Positions 48,394 to 58,928 are shown, numbered from the stretch's first letter. The stretch is DNA of 64,000 nt from an uncultured Clostridium sp. (GCA_947653235.1 CANTGH010000001.1:183191-247190); one strand, 5' to 3'. Numbers and translations: made by a program. The notes: generated from the letters alone by a model not told the origin.

Positions 48394-48582
48394 TCAAAAT
48401 TCTTCTTCCTCAAGAGATTTCAATAGATTTTCCACTTCCTTATTGCTAAGAAAATCTCCATCTGGCTTAAGTTCCCCTGAATAGAATTCTTCTTCTCTCT
48501 CCTCAAATGGAAAACTCTCTTCTTCGGAAAACGCCTCTTCCAAGTCCTTTAACAGTCCCTCTACCTTCCAGTTGCTCATCAT
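48394..48582 (-). CDS. Small acidic protein with internal repeat (62 aa)
   Basis: The ATG at 48582 follows AGGAGG. The product is strongly acidic and carries a related helix at both ends (KVEGLLKDLEEAF and EVENLLKSLEEEEF). It has its own promoter (48627-48655) and terminator. Role unknown; its place beside spoIIA may be chance. Confidence 0.6.
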   Translation of the reverse strand: MMSNWKVEGLLKDLEEAFSEEESFPFEEREEEFYSGELKPDGDFLSNKEVENLLKSLEEEEF

Positions 48583-48626
48583 AGATTTGCCTCCTATTCT
48601 TTTCCTATTTAACTGTTGTTTTATAA

Positions 48627-48655
48627 ATAATATCATATTTTCTTATAATTGTCAC
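48627..48655 (-). promoter_or_regulatory. Promoter of the 62-aa gene
   Basis: GTGACA (48650-48655), 17 bp and TATTAT (48627-48632) on the minus strand. Confidence 0.6.
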
Positions 48656-48686
48656 CTCTTTTTAAGTAATTTTAGTTTCTAATTGC

Positions 48687-48766
48687 GAAAAAAAAAGAAA
48701 TAATTTCAAATTATTTCTACAAATAGTCTAACTCTTTATTATATCATATTTCTGTCCTCCTGTCAA
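48687..48766 (-). promoter_or_regulatory. Promoter-hairpin cassette, copy 6 of 6
   Basis: Minus strand: TTGACA (48761-48766), 17-bp spacer ending AAATATGA, TATAAT (48738-48743), AAAGAGTTAGAC, then the hairpin GAAATAATTTC/GAAATTATTTC (48697-48717) and a nine-T run. It lies between rplQ and the 62-aa gene, which has its own promoter beyond this terminator. Confidence 0.78.
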
Positions 48767-48789
48767 CTTGACAGGAGGACAGAAATATG
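48745..48789. repeat. Perfect 45-bp palindrome overlapping a -35 element
   Basis: Arms of 22 bp (48745-48766 and 48768-48789) are exact reverse complements around a single C. The left arm contains the TTGACA -35 and spacer of cassette copy 6; the right arm mirrors it without a -10. Beside it TGCTCTCACTTGATTTTACT recurs next to cassette copy 1 (about 3715-3734), where the same region is a 17-of-22 imperfect palindrome. Confidence 0.9.
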
Positions 48790-48819
48790 CTCTCACTTGA
48801 TTTTACTGGGTTTTAAGGT

Positions 48820-49338
48820 TTAAATCAACTTCAAAATAGCCATTTTGCTGTTGTCCCCTTTTCTAGGTTCCATTTTTAAAATCGTCGTATAACCACCAAC
48901 TCGATTTTCGTATTTTGGAGCAATTTCATTAAATAATTTATCCACTAAATCAACACCTTTTACTTTATTCATTTTCGTCATAATTTTTCTTCTTGCTGCT
49001 AATCTTGATGGCATATCTTTTTGTCTTTTTTCCATTTTTTCTTCTTTGACAACTTTTAAATATTCTTTTCCATTTTTGCTTGTTGCCTTTTCGGTTACTT
49101 TTCTTCCATTGCTATCTAATTTTGCTTTAACCACTTTTTGCTCTACTTCTTCAAAATTTTTATGCTCTTTGATTGCTAAGCTAATTAAACTATCTACAAT
49201 TGATTTTAATTCTTTTGCTCTACTTTCAGTTGTAATGATTTTTTCATTTTTGATAAAATCTGTTGTTTGCGTTTTTAGCATTGCTAATCTTTGATCTGTT
49301 GGTTTTCCAAGTTTTCTTGTACCTGCCACTTTCTTCAC
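48820..49338 (-). CDS. rplQ: 50S ribosomal protein L17
   Basis: 172 residues. The N-terminal core ([39 protein letters not shown]) and C-terminal [20 protein letters not shown] are typical. A Lys-rich insertion of about 40 residues (near 65-105) makes it longer than the usual 115-130. Last gene of the alpha-type block. Confidence 0.95.
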   Translation of the reverse strand: MKKVAGTRKLGKPTDQRLAMLKTQTTDFIKNEKIITTESRAKELKSIVDSLISLAIKEHKNFEEVEQKVVKAKLDSNGRKVTEKATSKNGKEYLKVVKEEKMEKRQKDMPSRLAARRKIMTKMNKVKGVDLVDKLFNEIAPKYENRVGGYTTILKMEPRKGDNSKMAILKLI

Positions 49339-49350
49339 CTTCCTCTATTT

Positions 49351-50298
49351 TTAATCTTCCTCTGATGCAAATTGTAAACCTAATGCATACAATTTATTGG
49401 TTACTTCATCTAATGATTTTTTACCTAAATTTCTAACTTTCATCATATCACTTTGTGTTTTTTTGGCTAAATCCTCAACTGTCATAATACCTGCTCTTTT
49501 CAAACAATTATAAGATCTAACAGAAAGTTCTAATTCTTCGATTGGCATTTCTAACACTTTTTCTTTGGTAGATTCTTCTTTTTCTACCATCACTTGTGTA
49601 TTTTTTGCCGTTTCTGATAAATCAATAAATAATTCTAAATGACCTGTCATAACTTTGGCTGCTAAACTTAATGCTTCAAAAGGTTTCAAACTTCCATCTG
49701 TCCAAACTTCAATCGTTAATTTATCAAAATCAACCATTTGTCCAACTCTTGTATTTTCAACTGAATAATTTACTTTTTTTACAGGAGTAAATATCGAATC
49801 AATTGGTAATACATCAATTGAATTATTGTCTTTTTTGTTTTTATCTGCTACATTATAGCCTCGTCCTCGATTAACTGTCATTTCCATGTGAATATCCGCA
49901 CTTTCTGAGGTAGTTGCAATATGTAACTCAGGATTTAATATTTCAACTGTTCCATCTGTTACAATATCTGCAGCTTTTATTTCTCCAGCACCTTTGTGAG
50001 TAATGGTTATTATTTTTTCATCGTTATCAAACACTTTTAATCTGACATTTTTCAAATTTACAATTATTTCAGGGACATCTTCTACAACACCTTTTACGGT
50101 AGAAAATTCATGCACGACACCGTTTATTTTAACACTTGTAATAGCAGCGCCTGGCAAAGAAGATAATAAAATTCTTCTTAAAGAATTTCCTATTGTCATT
50201 CCATAACCACGTTCTAATGGTTCACATATGAATTTTGCATAATTCCTCTTATCGTCTGCTTCTATACATTCGATTTTTGGCTTTTCAAATTCAATCAT
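49351..50298 (-). CDS. rpoA: RNA polymerase alpha subunit
   Basis: 315 residues. The N-terminal assembly domain has [22 protein letters not shown]. The C-terminal DNA-binding domain has [19 protein letters not shown] and [21 protein letters not shown]. Gene order rpsD-rpoA-rplQ is canonical. Confidence 0.98.
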   Translation of the reverse strand: MIEFEKPKIECIEADDKRNYAKFICEPLERGYGMTIGNSLRRILLSSLPGAAITSVKINGVVHEFSTVKGVVEDVPEIIVNLKNVRLKVFDNDEKIITITHKGAGEIKAADIVTDGTVEILNPELHIATTSESADIHMEMTVNRGRGYNVADKNKKDNNSIDVLPIDSIFTPVKKVNYSVENTRVGQMVDFDKLTIEVWTDGSLKPFEALSLAAKVMTGHLELFIDLSETAKNTQVMVEKEESTKEKVLEMPIEELELSVRSYNCLKRAGIMTVEDLAKKTQSDMMKVRNLGKKSLDEVTNKLYALGLQFASEED

Positions 50299-50344
50299 TT
50301 TTACCTCCTATTTTAGAAGTTTGTGTTTTACGAACTTCTAGTTA

Positions 50345-50971
50345 CTATTTAGAGTATAACTCAACGATTAAGTGATCTTCTACTGTTAAATCAATTTCAT
50401 CTCTATTTACATTTCTTAAGACTTTTGCACTTAATTTTTCACTGTTTAATTCTAACCATTCTGGAATTGGTCTTGTAGCACCTTTTTCGACATTTTCTTT
50501 TATGATTGGATTATCTTTTCTTATTTCTCTAATAGCAATTTCATCACCTGGTTTTACCAAATAAGAAGCAATATTTACTTTTTTTCCATTTACTTGAATA
50601 TTGCCATGTGTTACCAATTGTCTTGCCTGTGCTCTTGAAATGCCAAAACCTAATCTGTAAACCACATTATCTAATCTACTTTCTAATATTTGTAAAAGAT
50701 TTGTACCTGTAATACCTTTTTTGTTTTCAGCCATTTCAAAATATTTTCTAAATTGTTTTTCTCCAACACCATAAAAATATCTTGTTTTTTGCTTTTCTCT
50801 TAATTGAGTACCATATTCAGAAAGTTTTGTTCTTTTTTGACCATGGTCTCCAGGTCCATAGTTTCTTCTTGTTACACTACATTTATCTGAATAGCATCTG
50901 TCGCCTTTTAAGAATAATTTACATCCTTCTCTACGGCATATACGACATTGCTCATCTTTATATCTTGCCAT
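50345..50971 (-). CDS. rpsD: 30S ribosomal protein S4
   Basis: 208 residues with an N-terminal zinc-type Cys set (CRICRREGC...CYSDKC) and the S4 RNA-binding domain ([20 protein letters not shown]). Primary 16S binder and often an operon repressor. Confidence 0.98.
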   Translation of the reverse strand: MARYKDEQCRICRREGCKLFLKGDRCYSDKCSVTRRNYGPGDHGQKRTKLSEYGTQLREKQKTRYFYGVGEKQFRKYFEMAENKKGITGTNLLQILESRLDNVVYRLGFGISRAQARQLVTHGNIQVNGKKVNIASYLVKPGDEIAIREIRKDNPIIKENVEKGATRPIPEWLELNSEKLSAKVLRNVNRDEIDLTVEDHLIVELYSK

Positions 50972-51086
50972 TGATATTTTACACCTCTTTCTTAATTTAA
51001 TATCCTTTTCCCAAAGCTTAACTCCATTTTATTTTGTATATAAACAAATTTAGATTTCTCAATCTGCTTGTTTTATACAAACAATC

Positions 51087-51488
51087 TTAAACTCTTCTTC
51101 TTTTTGGTGGTCTACAACCATTGTGTGGAATTGGAGTAACATCTTTAATCATGGTAATTTCTAGTCCTGCTGTTTGTAAAGCTCTGATTGCTGCTTCACG
51201 ACCAGCTCCTGGTCCTTTTACATAAACATCAATCGTTTTCATTCCATGTTCCATTGCTGTTTTTGTTGCTACTTCAGCAGCTTGACTTGCAGCATATGGT
51301 GTACTTTTTCTAGAACCTTTAAATCCTAAACCACCAGCACTTGCCCAAGATATAACATTTCCTTGCGTATCTGTAATTGAAACGATTGTATTATTAAAGC
51401 TAGAATGAATATGTGCTTGACCCTTATCTATATTTTTTCTTTCTCTTCTCCTAACTCCTGTTTTCTTTACGCTACTTGCTTTTGCCAT
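51087..51488 (-). CDS. rpsK: 30S ribosomal protein S11
   Basis: 133 residues: [22 protein letters not shown] and [20 protein letters not shown], ending [13 protein letters not shown]. Platform protein near the E site. Confidence 0.98.
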   Translation of the reverse strand: MAKASSVKKTGVRRRERKNIDKGQAHIHSSFNNTIVSITDTQGNVISWASAGGLGFKGSRKSTPYAASQAAEVATKTAMEHGMKTIDVYVKGPGAGREAAIRALQTAGLEITMIKDVTPIPHNGCRPPKRRRV

Positions 51489-51531
51489 TTAAGTTTTTAC
51501 CTCCTTAACAATTTCGCTTAATTCTTAAATA

Positions 51532-51897
51532 TTATTTTTTACTTTTGCTTACTAGTTTTTTTGGTCCTTTTCTAGTACGTGCATTTGTCTTTGTGTTTTG
51601 ACCCCTTACTGGCAAACCTCTTCTATGTCTAATTCCTCTATAGCAACCAATTTCCATAAGTCTTTTAATATTTAAAGCTACTTCTCTTCTTAAATCACCT
51701 TCTACTTTGTAATCTGCCATAGCTTTTCTTATCTTAGCCTCTTCTTCATCTGTTAAATCCTTTACTCTAGTATCTGGGTTTACTCCAGCTTCTTTTAGAA
51801 TCTTTTTTGAACTTGATAAACCTATACCATAAATATAAGTCAATCCAATCTCAACTCTTTTTTCTCTCGGTAAGTCAACTCCTGCTATACGAGCCAT
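51532..51897 (-). CDS. rpsM: 30S ribosomal protein S13
   Basis: 121 residues: [20 protein letters not shown] and [20 protein letters not shown], with a basic C-terminal tail. Head protein contacting the P-site tRNA. Confidence 0.98.
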   Translation of the reverse strand: MARIAGVDLPREKRVEIGLTYIYGIGLSSSKKILKEAGVNPDTRVKDLTDEEEAKIRKAMADYKVEGDLRREVALNIKRLMEIGCYRGIRHRRGLPVRGQNTKTNARTRKGPKKLVSKSKK

Positions 51898-52007
51898 AAA
51901 TTTTTACACCTCCATATTATTAATTTCATTAAAATATATATAAACACAAATATGAAATTAGATAAAAATTATCTAACAGCCGCTCCACACCTGTGTCAAT
52001 ACCTTAT

Positions 52008-52121
52008 TTATCCTTGTCTTTGTTTGTGTTTTGGATTCTCACAAATCACTCTTATTTTACCTTTTCTTTTGATAACTTTGCATTTTTCACACATTGGTTT
52101 TACTGATGGTCTTACTTTCAT
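52008..52121 (-). CDS. rpmJ: 50S ribosomal protein L36
   Basis: 37 residues: [20 protein letters not shown] then a Cys and His completing the zinc site ([13 protein letters not shown]). It stands between infA and rpsM as usual. Confidence 0.97.
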   Translation of the reverse strand: MKVRPSVKPMCEKCKVIKRKGKIRVICENPKHKQRQG

Positions 52122-52206
52122 TTTTTCTATCCTTCCTTTTCTTAGTATTTTATATAAATTGCAACTTGGTTGCCTATATTTTGTTTTTAAAAATTGCTTT
52201 TCATAG

Positions 52207-52275
52207 GAGTTTTTCTAATGAAGTTAACTACACTTCGCTACGTTAACAAATTACTCCGTAATACTCGTTCCTCAC
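52207..52275 (-). repeat. Intergenic repeat in the ribosomal block, copy A
   Basis: About 70 bp between infA and rpmJ with GTTAAC inverted repeats around TTCGCTAC. It is about 75 percent identical by eye to a segment between rplF and rplR (copy B). Confidence 0.55.
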
Positions 52276-52287
52276 AAACAGCTTACT

Positions 52288-52506
52288 TTATTTTGCTCTC
52301 CAAGTTATTCTGCCTTTGCTTAAATCATAGGGTGACAATTCTAATTTTACTTTATCCCCTGGGAGAATTTTAATATAGTTCATTCTTAATTTTCCAGAAA
52401 TATGGGCTAATATTTGATGTCCATTTTCTAGTTCCACTTTAAAATTAGTATTAGGTAGTGTCTCTACAACTACACCTTCTACTTCGATAACATCCTCTTT
52501 TGACAA
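52288..52506 (-). CDS. infA: Translation initiation factor IF-1
   Basis: 72 residues: [20 protein letters not shown] and [30 protein letters not shown] residues ([15 protein letters not shown]). OB-fold factor of 30S initiation. Confidence 0.97.
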   Translation of the reverse strand: MSKEDVIEVEGVVVETLPNTNFKVELENGHQILAHISGKLRMNYIKILPGDKVKLELSPYDLSKGRITWRAK

Positions 52507-52577
52507 GCTATTTTCCTCCTATTTTCAATGTTTAATTGGACATTTTCCCAATTAAGCTTTTATAGTATATAACATTT

Positions 52578-53348
52578 TCAAACGATTGTCAATACTTTTG
52601 CTTCTTTTTCTGTAATTAAAATTGTATTTTCATAATGAGCAGCTAAACTACCATCTTCTGTTACAATAGTCCAGCCATCTTCTAATTCTAAAATTTCAGG
52701 TTTTTTTTGAATAACCATCGGTTCAACAGCAATGGTCATACCTTTTTGTAATCGCATCCCTTTGCCTTTTTTGCCATAGTTTGGAACACCAGGTTCTTCA
52801 TGCATTTCTCGTCCAATCCCATGTCCTTGAAATTCTCGCACAACAGAATAACCAAATTTCTGTACATATTCATTGACAGCAAATGAAATATCTCCTACAC
52901 GGTTGCCTTCTTTAGCCAATTTAATTGCTTCGAAAAAAGCTTGTTTGGTAACTTCCACCAATTGCTTTGATTCTTCTGAAACATTTCCTATCAAATGCGT
53001 TCTTGCTGCATCTCCATGAAATCCATTTTTAAAAACAACTAAATCAATACTGACAATATCACCATCTTGTATTATTCTTTTCTTGCTTGGAATTCCATGA
53101 ATTACTTCATTATTAATGGAAATGCACAAAGTCGACGGAAAATTTGGAATTCCACTAACACCACTAGGATATCCTTTTTGTGCAGGTATTCCACCTTTGG
53201 ATTTGATAAATTCTTCTGCCATTTTATCTAAATCATAAGTTGACATACCTGGTTTGATATTCTTTTCTAGCATATCATGAGTTTCAGCTGTAATTTTACA
53301 GGCTTCCATCATCAACTCAATTTCTCTGTCTGATTTTATGCTAACCAA
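52578..53348 (-). CDS. map: Methionine aminopeptidase type I
   Basis: 256 residues. Metal ligands are visible in GDIVSIDLVVFKNGFHGDAARTHL-type segments (two Asp), REFQGHGIGREMHEEPGVPN (His, Glu) and WTIVTEDGSLAAHYENTI (Glu). Removes N-terminal Met. In the secY-adk-map-infA run. Confidence 0.97.
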   Translation of the reverse strand: MVSIKSDREIELMMEACKITAETHDMLEKNIKPGMSTYDLDKMAEEFIKSKGGIPAQKGYPSGVSGIPNFPSTLCISINNEVIHGIPSKKRIIQDGDIVSIDLVVFKNGFHGDAARTHLIGNVSEESKQLVEVTKQAFFEAIKLAKEGNRVGDISFAVNEYVQKFGYSVVREFQGHGIGREMHEEPGVPNYGKKGKGMRLQKGMTIAVEPMVIQKKPEILELEDGWTIVTEDGSLAAHYENTILITEKEAKVLTIV

Positions 53349-53369
53349 TTTTCCTTCTCCTTTTCTTTT

Positions 53370-54032
53370 TTATTGAATTTGTTTTAATATATCTTCCGCT
53401 ACATCTTTACCCAGTCTTCCTGTTTTTTCGCTAATTTCTTCGGTTTTTAAAATACCTTTTTGAGCATAAAATTCTACTAATGGTAAAGTCTTTTCATCAT
53501 AAATATCCAATCGATTTTGAATAGCTTGTTTATCCGAATCATCATCTCTTTGTAGTAATTCAGCACCACATTTATCGCAAATTCCTGGTTCTACTGGTGG
53601 ATGCATGGTCAAATTATAGGTTGTTTTGCAAGCTTGATTAGAACATACTCTACGATTCAAAATTCTAGTAATAATTTCATCTTTGGGACTCGTAAGATTA
53701 ATCACTAAATCCACTTTTTTTCCTTTTTGTGCTAAAATTTCATCTAACTTTTCAGCTTGTGCAATATTTCGTGGAAAACCATCTAGAATAGAGCCTTCTT
53801 GAGCATCTGGTTCATTTAATCGCTCCACTACCATAGGTACTGTAATTTCATCTGGTACTAATTGACCTTTTGCTATATACTGATTAGCCTCTAACCCTAA
53901 CGGTGTTTCTTCCTTGATATTTTTTCGAAAAATATCTCCTGTTGAAATTTGTGGCCAACCAAGTTTTTCACTTAACATTCCTGCCACTGTTCCTTTTCCA
54001 GTTCCTTGTGCCCCTAACATTAAAATAACCAT
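53370..54032 (-). CDS. adk: Adenylate kinase
   Basis: The ATG at 54032 follows GGGGGG and gives 220 residues. P-loop LGAQGTGKGTVAGML; LIDGFPR-type motif ILDGFPRNIAQAEKL; the LID carries four cysteines (CSNQACKTTYN...CDKC), the zinc-binding type common in Gram-positives. Confidence 0.97.
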   Translation of the reverse strand: MVILMLGAQGTGKGTVAGMLSEKLGWPQISTGDIFRKNIKEETPLGLEANQYIAKGQLVPDEITVPMVVERLNEPDAQEGSILDGFPRNIAQAEKLDEILAQKGKKVDLVINLTSPKDEIITRILNRRVCSNQACKTTYNLTMHPPVEPGICDKCGAELLQRDDDSDKQAIQNRLDIYDEKTLPLVEFYAQKGILKTEEISEKTGRLGKDVAEDILKQIQ

Positions 54033-54137
54033 TGTATTACCCCCCTTAAATTCATACATAAAATATATTTTCCATATACCTTATTCATAAATTCAAACTG
54101 CTTTGGGTGAACTTTTTAGTTCACCCATAAAGCTATA

Positions 54138-55463
54138 TTATTTTTCAAGAAATCCTTTATAATGTCTCATGACCAATAAAGATTCTAGTTGTTGTATTGT
54201 TTCTAAAGCAACACCAACAACAATTAATACTGCTGTTCCTCCAAATGATAAATTCAAATTTGAAAATCTAAGTAGCATTGGCAAAATCGCTATGAAGCTT
54301 AAAAATACTGCTCCAAAACAAGTTAATTTATTTAACGCACTTTTTAGAAAATCTGCAGTTGGCTTTCCTGCTCGAATACCAGGAATAAATCCACCATTTT
54401 GTTTAATATTAGTAGCTACTTCATCTGGATTAAATGTTGCATACGTATAGAAAAATGTAAATCCAACAATTAACAAGAAATACACAATTGCATTGGCTAA
54501 CGAATAGCCCCAACCAACTTCTGATGAAGATGTGGCAATTGAAAATTTATATAATCCAGCTAACAAACCTGAACCACCAATTTTATCAGAAGCAAAAATT
54601 TGAATGACCATCGCTGGAAATGTCATAAATGAAGAAGCAAAAATGATTGGCATAACACCTGCCATAGCAAGTTTTAATGGAATGTGTGTATTTTGACCAC
54701 CATACATTTTTCTTCCTACTACTTTTTTCGCATATTGTACTGGAACTTTTCGCTCTGCCTGTTGTACAAAAACAACACCTGCAATTAATAAAACAGCACC
54801 TACTAATACAATTAAAGCTTTTACGATACCAACTGTATCAATGCTACCTTCTGCCATAATCATATTGCTCAAAGATACTAATCCCTTTGGTAAACCAGAT
54901 ACAATACCAACAAAAATAATCATAGAAATTCCATTTCCAACACCTTTATTAGTGATTTGTTCGCCAAGCCACATCAAAATGGATGTACCTGTTATTAGAG
55001 ATATAACAATAATGAAACCTGTTAAAAATCCTGAATCTTTAAAGATATTCGATGAGCGATATGAAATGTAAATTCCAAGTGCTTCTACTAAAGCCAAAAT
55101 TAATGCTACCAATTTCGTATAGCGATTTACTTTTTCTCGTGAGGTTTCTCCACCTTCCTTCATCAGTTTTTCTAAAGAAGGAATAATCATACCTAATAAT
55201 TGAATAACAATCGAAGCTGTAATATAGGGCGTAATGGACATCGCAAATATCGATAAGTTCGAAAAAGCCCCTCCTGATATGGTGTCAATTAAACTCGTTA
55301 GTGACATGGTGGAAGATTTCATTGTTTCTGCTAAAGCAAATGTATCTACCCCTGGAACAGTTATAAAACAGCCTAAACGAAATAGTACAATCAATAACAA
55401 TGTATATCCTAATCTTTTGCGTACATCTGGCGTTTTAAAAGCATTTTTTATTGTTTGAAACAC
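54138..55463 (-). CDS. secY: Preprotein translocase SecY
   Basis: 441 residues and ten TM segments, from [19 protein letters not shown] to [10 protein letters not shown]. Plug and pore motifs ([20 protein letters not shown]) are normal. It starts at a GTG one base after the restored rplO stop, so secY coupling depends on rplO being read through its CGG. Confidence 0.97.
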   Translation of the reverse strand: MFQTIKNAFKTPDVRKRLGYTLLLIVLFRLGCFITVPGVDTFALAETMKSSTMSLTSLIDTISGGAFSNLSIFAMSITPYITASIVIQLLGMIIPSLEKLMKEGGETSREKVNRYTKLVALILALVEALGIYISYRSSNIFKDSGFLTGFIIVISLITGTSILMWLGEQITNKGVGNGISMIIFVGIVSGLPKGLVSLSNMIMAEGSIDTVGIVKALIVLVGAVLLIAGVVFVQQAERKVPVQYAKKVVGRKMYGGQNTHIPLKLAMAGVMPIIFASSFMTFPAMVIQIFASDKIGGSGLLAGLYKFSIATSSSEVGWGYSLANAIVYFLLIVGFTFFYTYATFNPDEVATNIKQNGGFIPGIRAGKPTADFLKSALNKLTCFGAVFLSFIAILPMLLRFSNLNLSFGGTAVLIVVGVALETIQQLESLLVMRHYKGFLEK

Positions 55464-55464
55464 C

Positions 55465-55900
55465 TTAAATCACCTCGCACTTTCCGGCCTGCCGCTTCTA
55501 TTTTTTCTTGAGCCGCTTTTGTAAATCTTGTTGCTTTAACCGTTAATTTTTTATCTAATTTTCCCGTTGCTAAAACAACAATTCCATCGTTTATTTTGCC
55601 AATGATTTTATCTTTTAACAAGGTTTCCGCTGTTACTTCATTAACCGTTGATTTGTTTAACATTGTTAAAGTTACTTCTGTATAAGTTTTGGCATTAAAG
55701 TTGTTGAAACCTCTTTTTGGTAATCTTCTATATAATGGTGTTTGACCTCCTTCAAAACCTCTTCTTACACCACCACCTGATCTTGCTTTTTGTCCTTTTT
55801 GACCTCTACCAGATGTTTTTCCTAAACCTGAGGCAATTCCACGTCCAACTCTTTTTTTCGTTTTTGTTTTAACATTGGGATGTAAATTTCCTAATTCCAT
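55465..55900 (-). CDS. rplO: 50S ribosomal protein L15, +1 recoded near the C-terminus
   Basis: The ATG at 55900 follows [49 protein letters not shown] and [13 protein letters not shown] are L15. The zero frame then reads [15 protein letters not shown], an alien tail ending inside secY. Skipping one C of CGG (55484-55486) gives AAG-GKCEVI-stop, nearly the universal L15 ending (AAGGKVEVI), at 144 residues. The restored stop is one base before the secY GTG. This is the clearest case, because L15 is a conserved core ribosomal protein and the site is at its extreme end. Confidence 0.95.
55484..55486 (-). other. In-frame CGG, +1 recoding site (GGC C GGA)
   Basis: GCA GGC C GGA AAG TGC GAG GTG ATT TAA restores the L15 C-terminus. 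Confidence 0.93.
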
Positions 55901-55909
55901 GTTTTGCAC

Positions 55910-56025
55910 CTCCTTATAAATTGATTTTATTCTATTTTAAAAATTTTTGCAATACTTTTACAAGGGCTGTATAATATACAACCTGAATGGGTTACACATT
56001 ATGCAACCCTTATATTTTGTATTTT
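55910..56025. other. rpsE-rplO gap, rpmD absent
   Basis: Ribosomal protein L30 (rpmD) normally lies here. The 116 bp hold only two short hairpins (GGGTTGCATA...AACCC and GGCTGTATAATATACAACC-like). No L30 ORF exists in any frame. Confidence 0.7.
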
Positions 56026-56520
56026 TTACAAAATTTCAGAAACTTTTTTTCCTCTTTTTTTAGCTACTGCTTCCACTGTTTGCATATTCTTTAATGCTTC
56101 GATTGTCGCATAAACAACATTTCTAGGATTTGTGGTTCCCAAAACTTTTGAATTGATATCTTTATATCCTGCTAATTCTAGAACTGGTCTTACACTACCA
56201 CCAGCAATAATTCCAGAACCTTCTGTTCCTGGCTTTAACATAACACGAGCACTACCAAATCTTCCAATAAATTCATGTGGAATTGTTGTTCCAACAATTG
56301 GAACTGTAATTAGATTTTTCTTCGCTTCTTCAATTGCTTTTTTGATGGCATCTGGAACTTCTGACGCTTTTCCGTTTCCTACACCAATGTGACCAGCTTC
56401 ATCTCCCACAACCACAACAGCACTAAAACGAAATGTTCTACCACCTTTTACAACTTTGGCAACTCGGTTAATCGCAACTACTTTCTCTTTTAATTCTTGG
56501 GTTACTTTTTCTTCTTCCAT
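56026..56520 (-). CDS. rpsE: 30S ribosomal protein S5
   Basis: 164 residues: [39 protein letters not shown] and [19 protein letters not shown]. Decoding-fidelity protein. Confidence 0.98.
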   Translation of the reverse strand: MEEEKVTQELKEKVVAINRVAKVVKGGRTFRFSAVVVVGDEAGHIGVGNGKASEVPDAIKKAIEEAKKNLITVPIVGTTIPHEFIGRFGSARVMLKPGTEGSGIIAGGSVRPVLELAGYKDINSKVLGTTNPRNVVYATIEALKNMQTVEAVAKKRGKKVSEIL

Positions 56521-56537
56521 GTTTTTTCTCCTTTCTC

Positions 56538-56897
56538 CTAAAATTTCAAACCAGCTTCACGGGCTGCTTCTGCTAATTCTTTTACAATACCATGATAAAT
56601 AAATCCACCTCTGTCAAAAACGACATTTTCGATTTTTTTACCAGCTGCTTTTTTGGCAATCGCTGTTCCGACTTCTTTGGCAGCTTCTTTATTGGCTTTT
56701 TTCGTTTTAATGTCTTTATCCATGGTAGACACATAAACTAAAGTTTCGCCTTTGGTATCATCAATAATTTGCGCAATAATATTTTTATTCGTTCTACAAA
56801 CAGCTAATCTTGGAATTTCTGTCGTTCCACTAATTTTGGTACGAACTCTTTTATGTCTTCTTTGACGCTCTGCTTTTCGATTGATTTGTGTAATCAT
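56538..56897 (-). CDS. rplR: 50S ribosomal protein L18
   Basis: 119 residues: [21 protein letters not shown] and [16 protein letters not shown] [20 protein letters not shown]. Binds 5S rRNA. Confidence 0.98.
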   Translation of the reverse strand: MITQINRKAERQRRHKRVRTKISGTTEIPRLAVCRTNKNIIAQIIDDTKGETLVYVSTMDKDIKTKKANKEAAKEVGTAIAKKAAGKKIENVVFDRGGFIYHGIVKELAEAAREAGLKF

Positions 56898-56920
56898 TTT
56901 TTACTCCTTTCTATTTTTGG

Positions 56921-56989
56921 CATAGTAGTTTTTTAAGAAAGTCAACTATTTTTCGCTACATTAACCAAAGTATCTGTAACGTTCATTCC
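56921..56989 (-). repeat. Intergenic repeat in the ribosomal block, copy B
   Basis: About 70 bp between rplF and rplR similar to copy A at 52207-52275, sharing TTCGCTAC flanked by GTyAACTA and TTAAC. Short inverted ends ATAGTAG/CTACTAT border it. Confidence 0.5.
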
Positions 56990-57001
56990 TATAAATGGCT
57001 A

Positions 57002-57541
57002 CTATTTTTTACCAGCTTTACCTTCTTTACGTCGAATGACTTCATAATCATATTTAATACCTTTACCACGATATACTTCTGGTGGTCTCTTTGTTCTGAT
57101 AACTGCTGCTGTTTGACCAACTAATTCTTTGTCAATTCCTTTTACAATGACTTCATTTTGATTTGGCACATCGAATGTAATTCCTGCTGGCGCCTCCATT
57201 TCAACTGGATGAGAATAGCCTAAGTTCATCACTAGGTTATTTCCTTTTTTCAGGGCTCTATAACCAACACCATTGATTTCTAGTTTCTTTTCAAAACCAT
57301 TGACAGTTCCTTCAATCATGTTGTTGATTAAAGTTCTTGTCAAACCATGTAAACTTCTATTTTGTGGCTCATCATTTGGTCTTTCTACTTTTAAGACTTT
57401 ATCTGCTAACGTCACTTTCATGTTTTCATGAATTTGTCTTTCTAATGTTCCTTTTGGACCTTTTACGGTAATATGTTGGCCTTCTAATTTGATTTCAACA
57501 CTATCTGGAACCGTAATTGGCTTATTTCCTATTCTTGACAT
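57002..57541 (-). CDS. rplF: 50S ribosomal protein L6
   Basis: 179 residues: SRIGNKPITVPDSVEIKLEG and RRPPEVYRGKGIKYDYEVIRR-like RPPEVYRGKGIKYDYEVI. At the base of the L7/L12 stalk. The 190-bp gap upstream holds only an AAATTTTTC/GAAAAATTT hairpin near 57633. Confidence 0.98.
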   Translation of the reverse strand: MSRIGNKPITVPDSVEIKLEGQHITVKGPKGTLERQIHENMKVTLADKVLKVERPNDEPQNRSLHGLTRTLINNMIEGTVNGFEKKLEINGVGYRALKKGNNLVMNLGYSHPVEMEAPAGITFDVPNQNEVIVKGIDKELVGQTAAVIRTKRPPEVYRGKGIKYDYEVIRRKEGKAGKK

Positions 57542-57733
57542 TTTATTTCTCCTTTCTTAAATTATTTCTTATAAAATTTATAAGAATTTTCAGATTTTTA
57601 ATTTGAATTCATTTTTGCTATCGTCCAGCAAATTTTTCTGCCGAAAAATTTTCAGGTTCGCAACTAATATGATTTTCTTCCTATTTTATATCCTAAATCT
57701 AAATTAGTAATAATTCAAATTTGGATAATCTCG

Positions 57734-58132
57734 CTACCATATATAAGCCAAAACCTCGCCACCAATACCTAATTCGCGGGCTTTTTTATCAGTCATAATT
57801 CCTTTAGATGTTGAAATTAGTGCAATTCCTAAACCATTTAATACTTTAGGTAATTCATCTTTATTGGCGTAAATTCTTAAACCTGGTTTACTAATTCTCT
57901 TTAATCCATCGATTACTCGATTTCCTTTTTCATCATATTTTAAGGTAATTCTTAAAATTCCTTGCGTTCCATCTTCAATTTTTTCAAAAGATTTGATATA
58001 GCCTTCTTCTAATAAATTATCTGCAATTGCCTTTTTCATTTTTGAAGCAGGCACATCAACTGTCTTAAATTTATTTTGGTTCGCATTTCTAATTCTTGTT
58101 AACATATCTGCAATTGGATCTGTTGTATTCAC
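57734..58132 (-). CDS. rpsH: 30S ribosomal protein S8
   Basis: 132 residues: [20 protein letters not shown] and [20 protein letters not shown]. Central 16S domain binder. Confidence 0.98.
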   Translation of the reverse strand: MNTTDPIADMLTRIRNANQNKFKTVDVPASKMKKAIADNLLEEGYIKSFEKIEDGTQGILRITLKYDEKGNRVIDGLKRISKPGLRIYANKDELPKVLNGLGIALISTSKGIMTDKKARELGIGGEVLAYIW

Positions 58133-58163
58133 GTTTTTTCCCTCCTTTTCTAACTTTTTTAGC

Positions 58164-58349
58164 CTACCAACTTGCTTTTTTCACACCTGGTATTTCTCCT
58201 TTGTGTGCTAATTCTCTAAAGCAAATACGGCAAATTCCGAATTTTCTGATATAAGCATGTGGTCTTCCACAAATTTTGCATCGGTTATATTCTCTTGTTT
58301 TATATTTTTGCTCTCTGGCACATTTCACCTTTAATGATTTTTTAGCCAT
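58164..58349 (-). CDS. rpsN: 30S ribosomal protein S14, zinc type
   Basis: 61 residues with [20 protein letters not shown], the C-x2-C...C-x2-C zinc site of the short S14. Confidence 0.98.
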   Translation of the reverse strand: MAKKSLKVKCAREQKYKTREYNRCKICGRPHAYIRKFGICRICFRELAHKGEIPGVKKASW

Positions 58350-58367
58350 CGGTTTCTCCTTTCTTAT

Positions 58368-58907
58368 TTAGTTTCGAAATGGCATTCCTAATGAAGCTAA
58401 CAATTCTTTTGCTTCTTCATCCGTTTTGGCAGTTGTGACAAATATAATGTCCATACCCCTGATTTTGTCAATTTTATCATATTCAATTTCTGGGAAAATC
58501 AATTGCTCTTTAATTCCCATTGAATAATTTCCCCTTCCATCAAATGAATGGTTCGATACGCCTCTAAAATCTCTTACTCTAGGTAATGCAACATTAAATA
58601 ATTTTTGTGCAAAATCATACATTTTTCCAGCTCTCAATGTCACTTTGCAACCAATTTTAGTTCCCTCTCTTAATTTGAAAGCAGCTATTGATTTTTTAGC
58701 TTTCGTAATAATTGGTTTTTGACCAGTTATTATTGTTAAATCATTCACAGCATTATCTAAAGCCTTTGGATTGTCTTTTGTCTCACCTAATCCAATATTA
58801 ATCACAATTTTTTCTAGCTTTGGAACTTCCATCACAGATGAATAGTTGAATTTTTTCATTAAAGCTGGTATTACTTCATTTTTATATTGTTCTTTCAATA
58901 CTTCCAT
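58368..58907 (-). CDS. rplE: 50S ribosomal protein L5
   Basis: 179 residues: [40 protein letters not shown] and [20 protein letters not shown]. Binds 5S rRNA. Confidence 0.98.
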   Translation of the reverse strand: MEVLKEQYKNEVIPALMKKFNYSSVMEVPKLEKIVINIGLGETKDNPKALDNAVNDLTIITGQKPIITKAKKSIAAFKLREGTKIGCKVTLRAGKMYDFAQKLFNVALPRVRDFRGVSNHSFDGRGNYSMGIKEQLIFPEIEYDKIDKIRGMDIIFVTTAKTDEEAKELLASLGMPFRN

Positions 58908-58928
58908 GTTCTTTTATATTCCTCCTTT

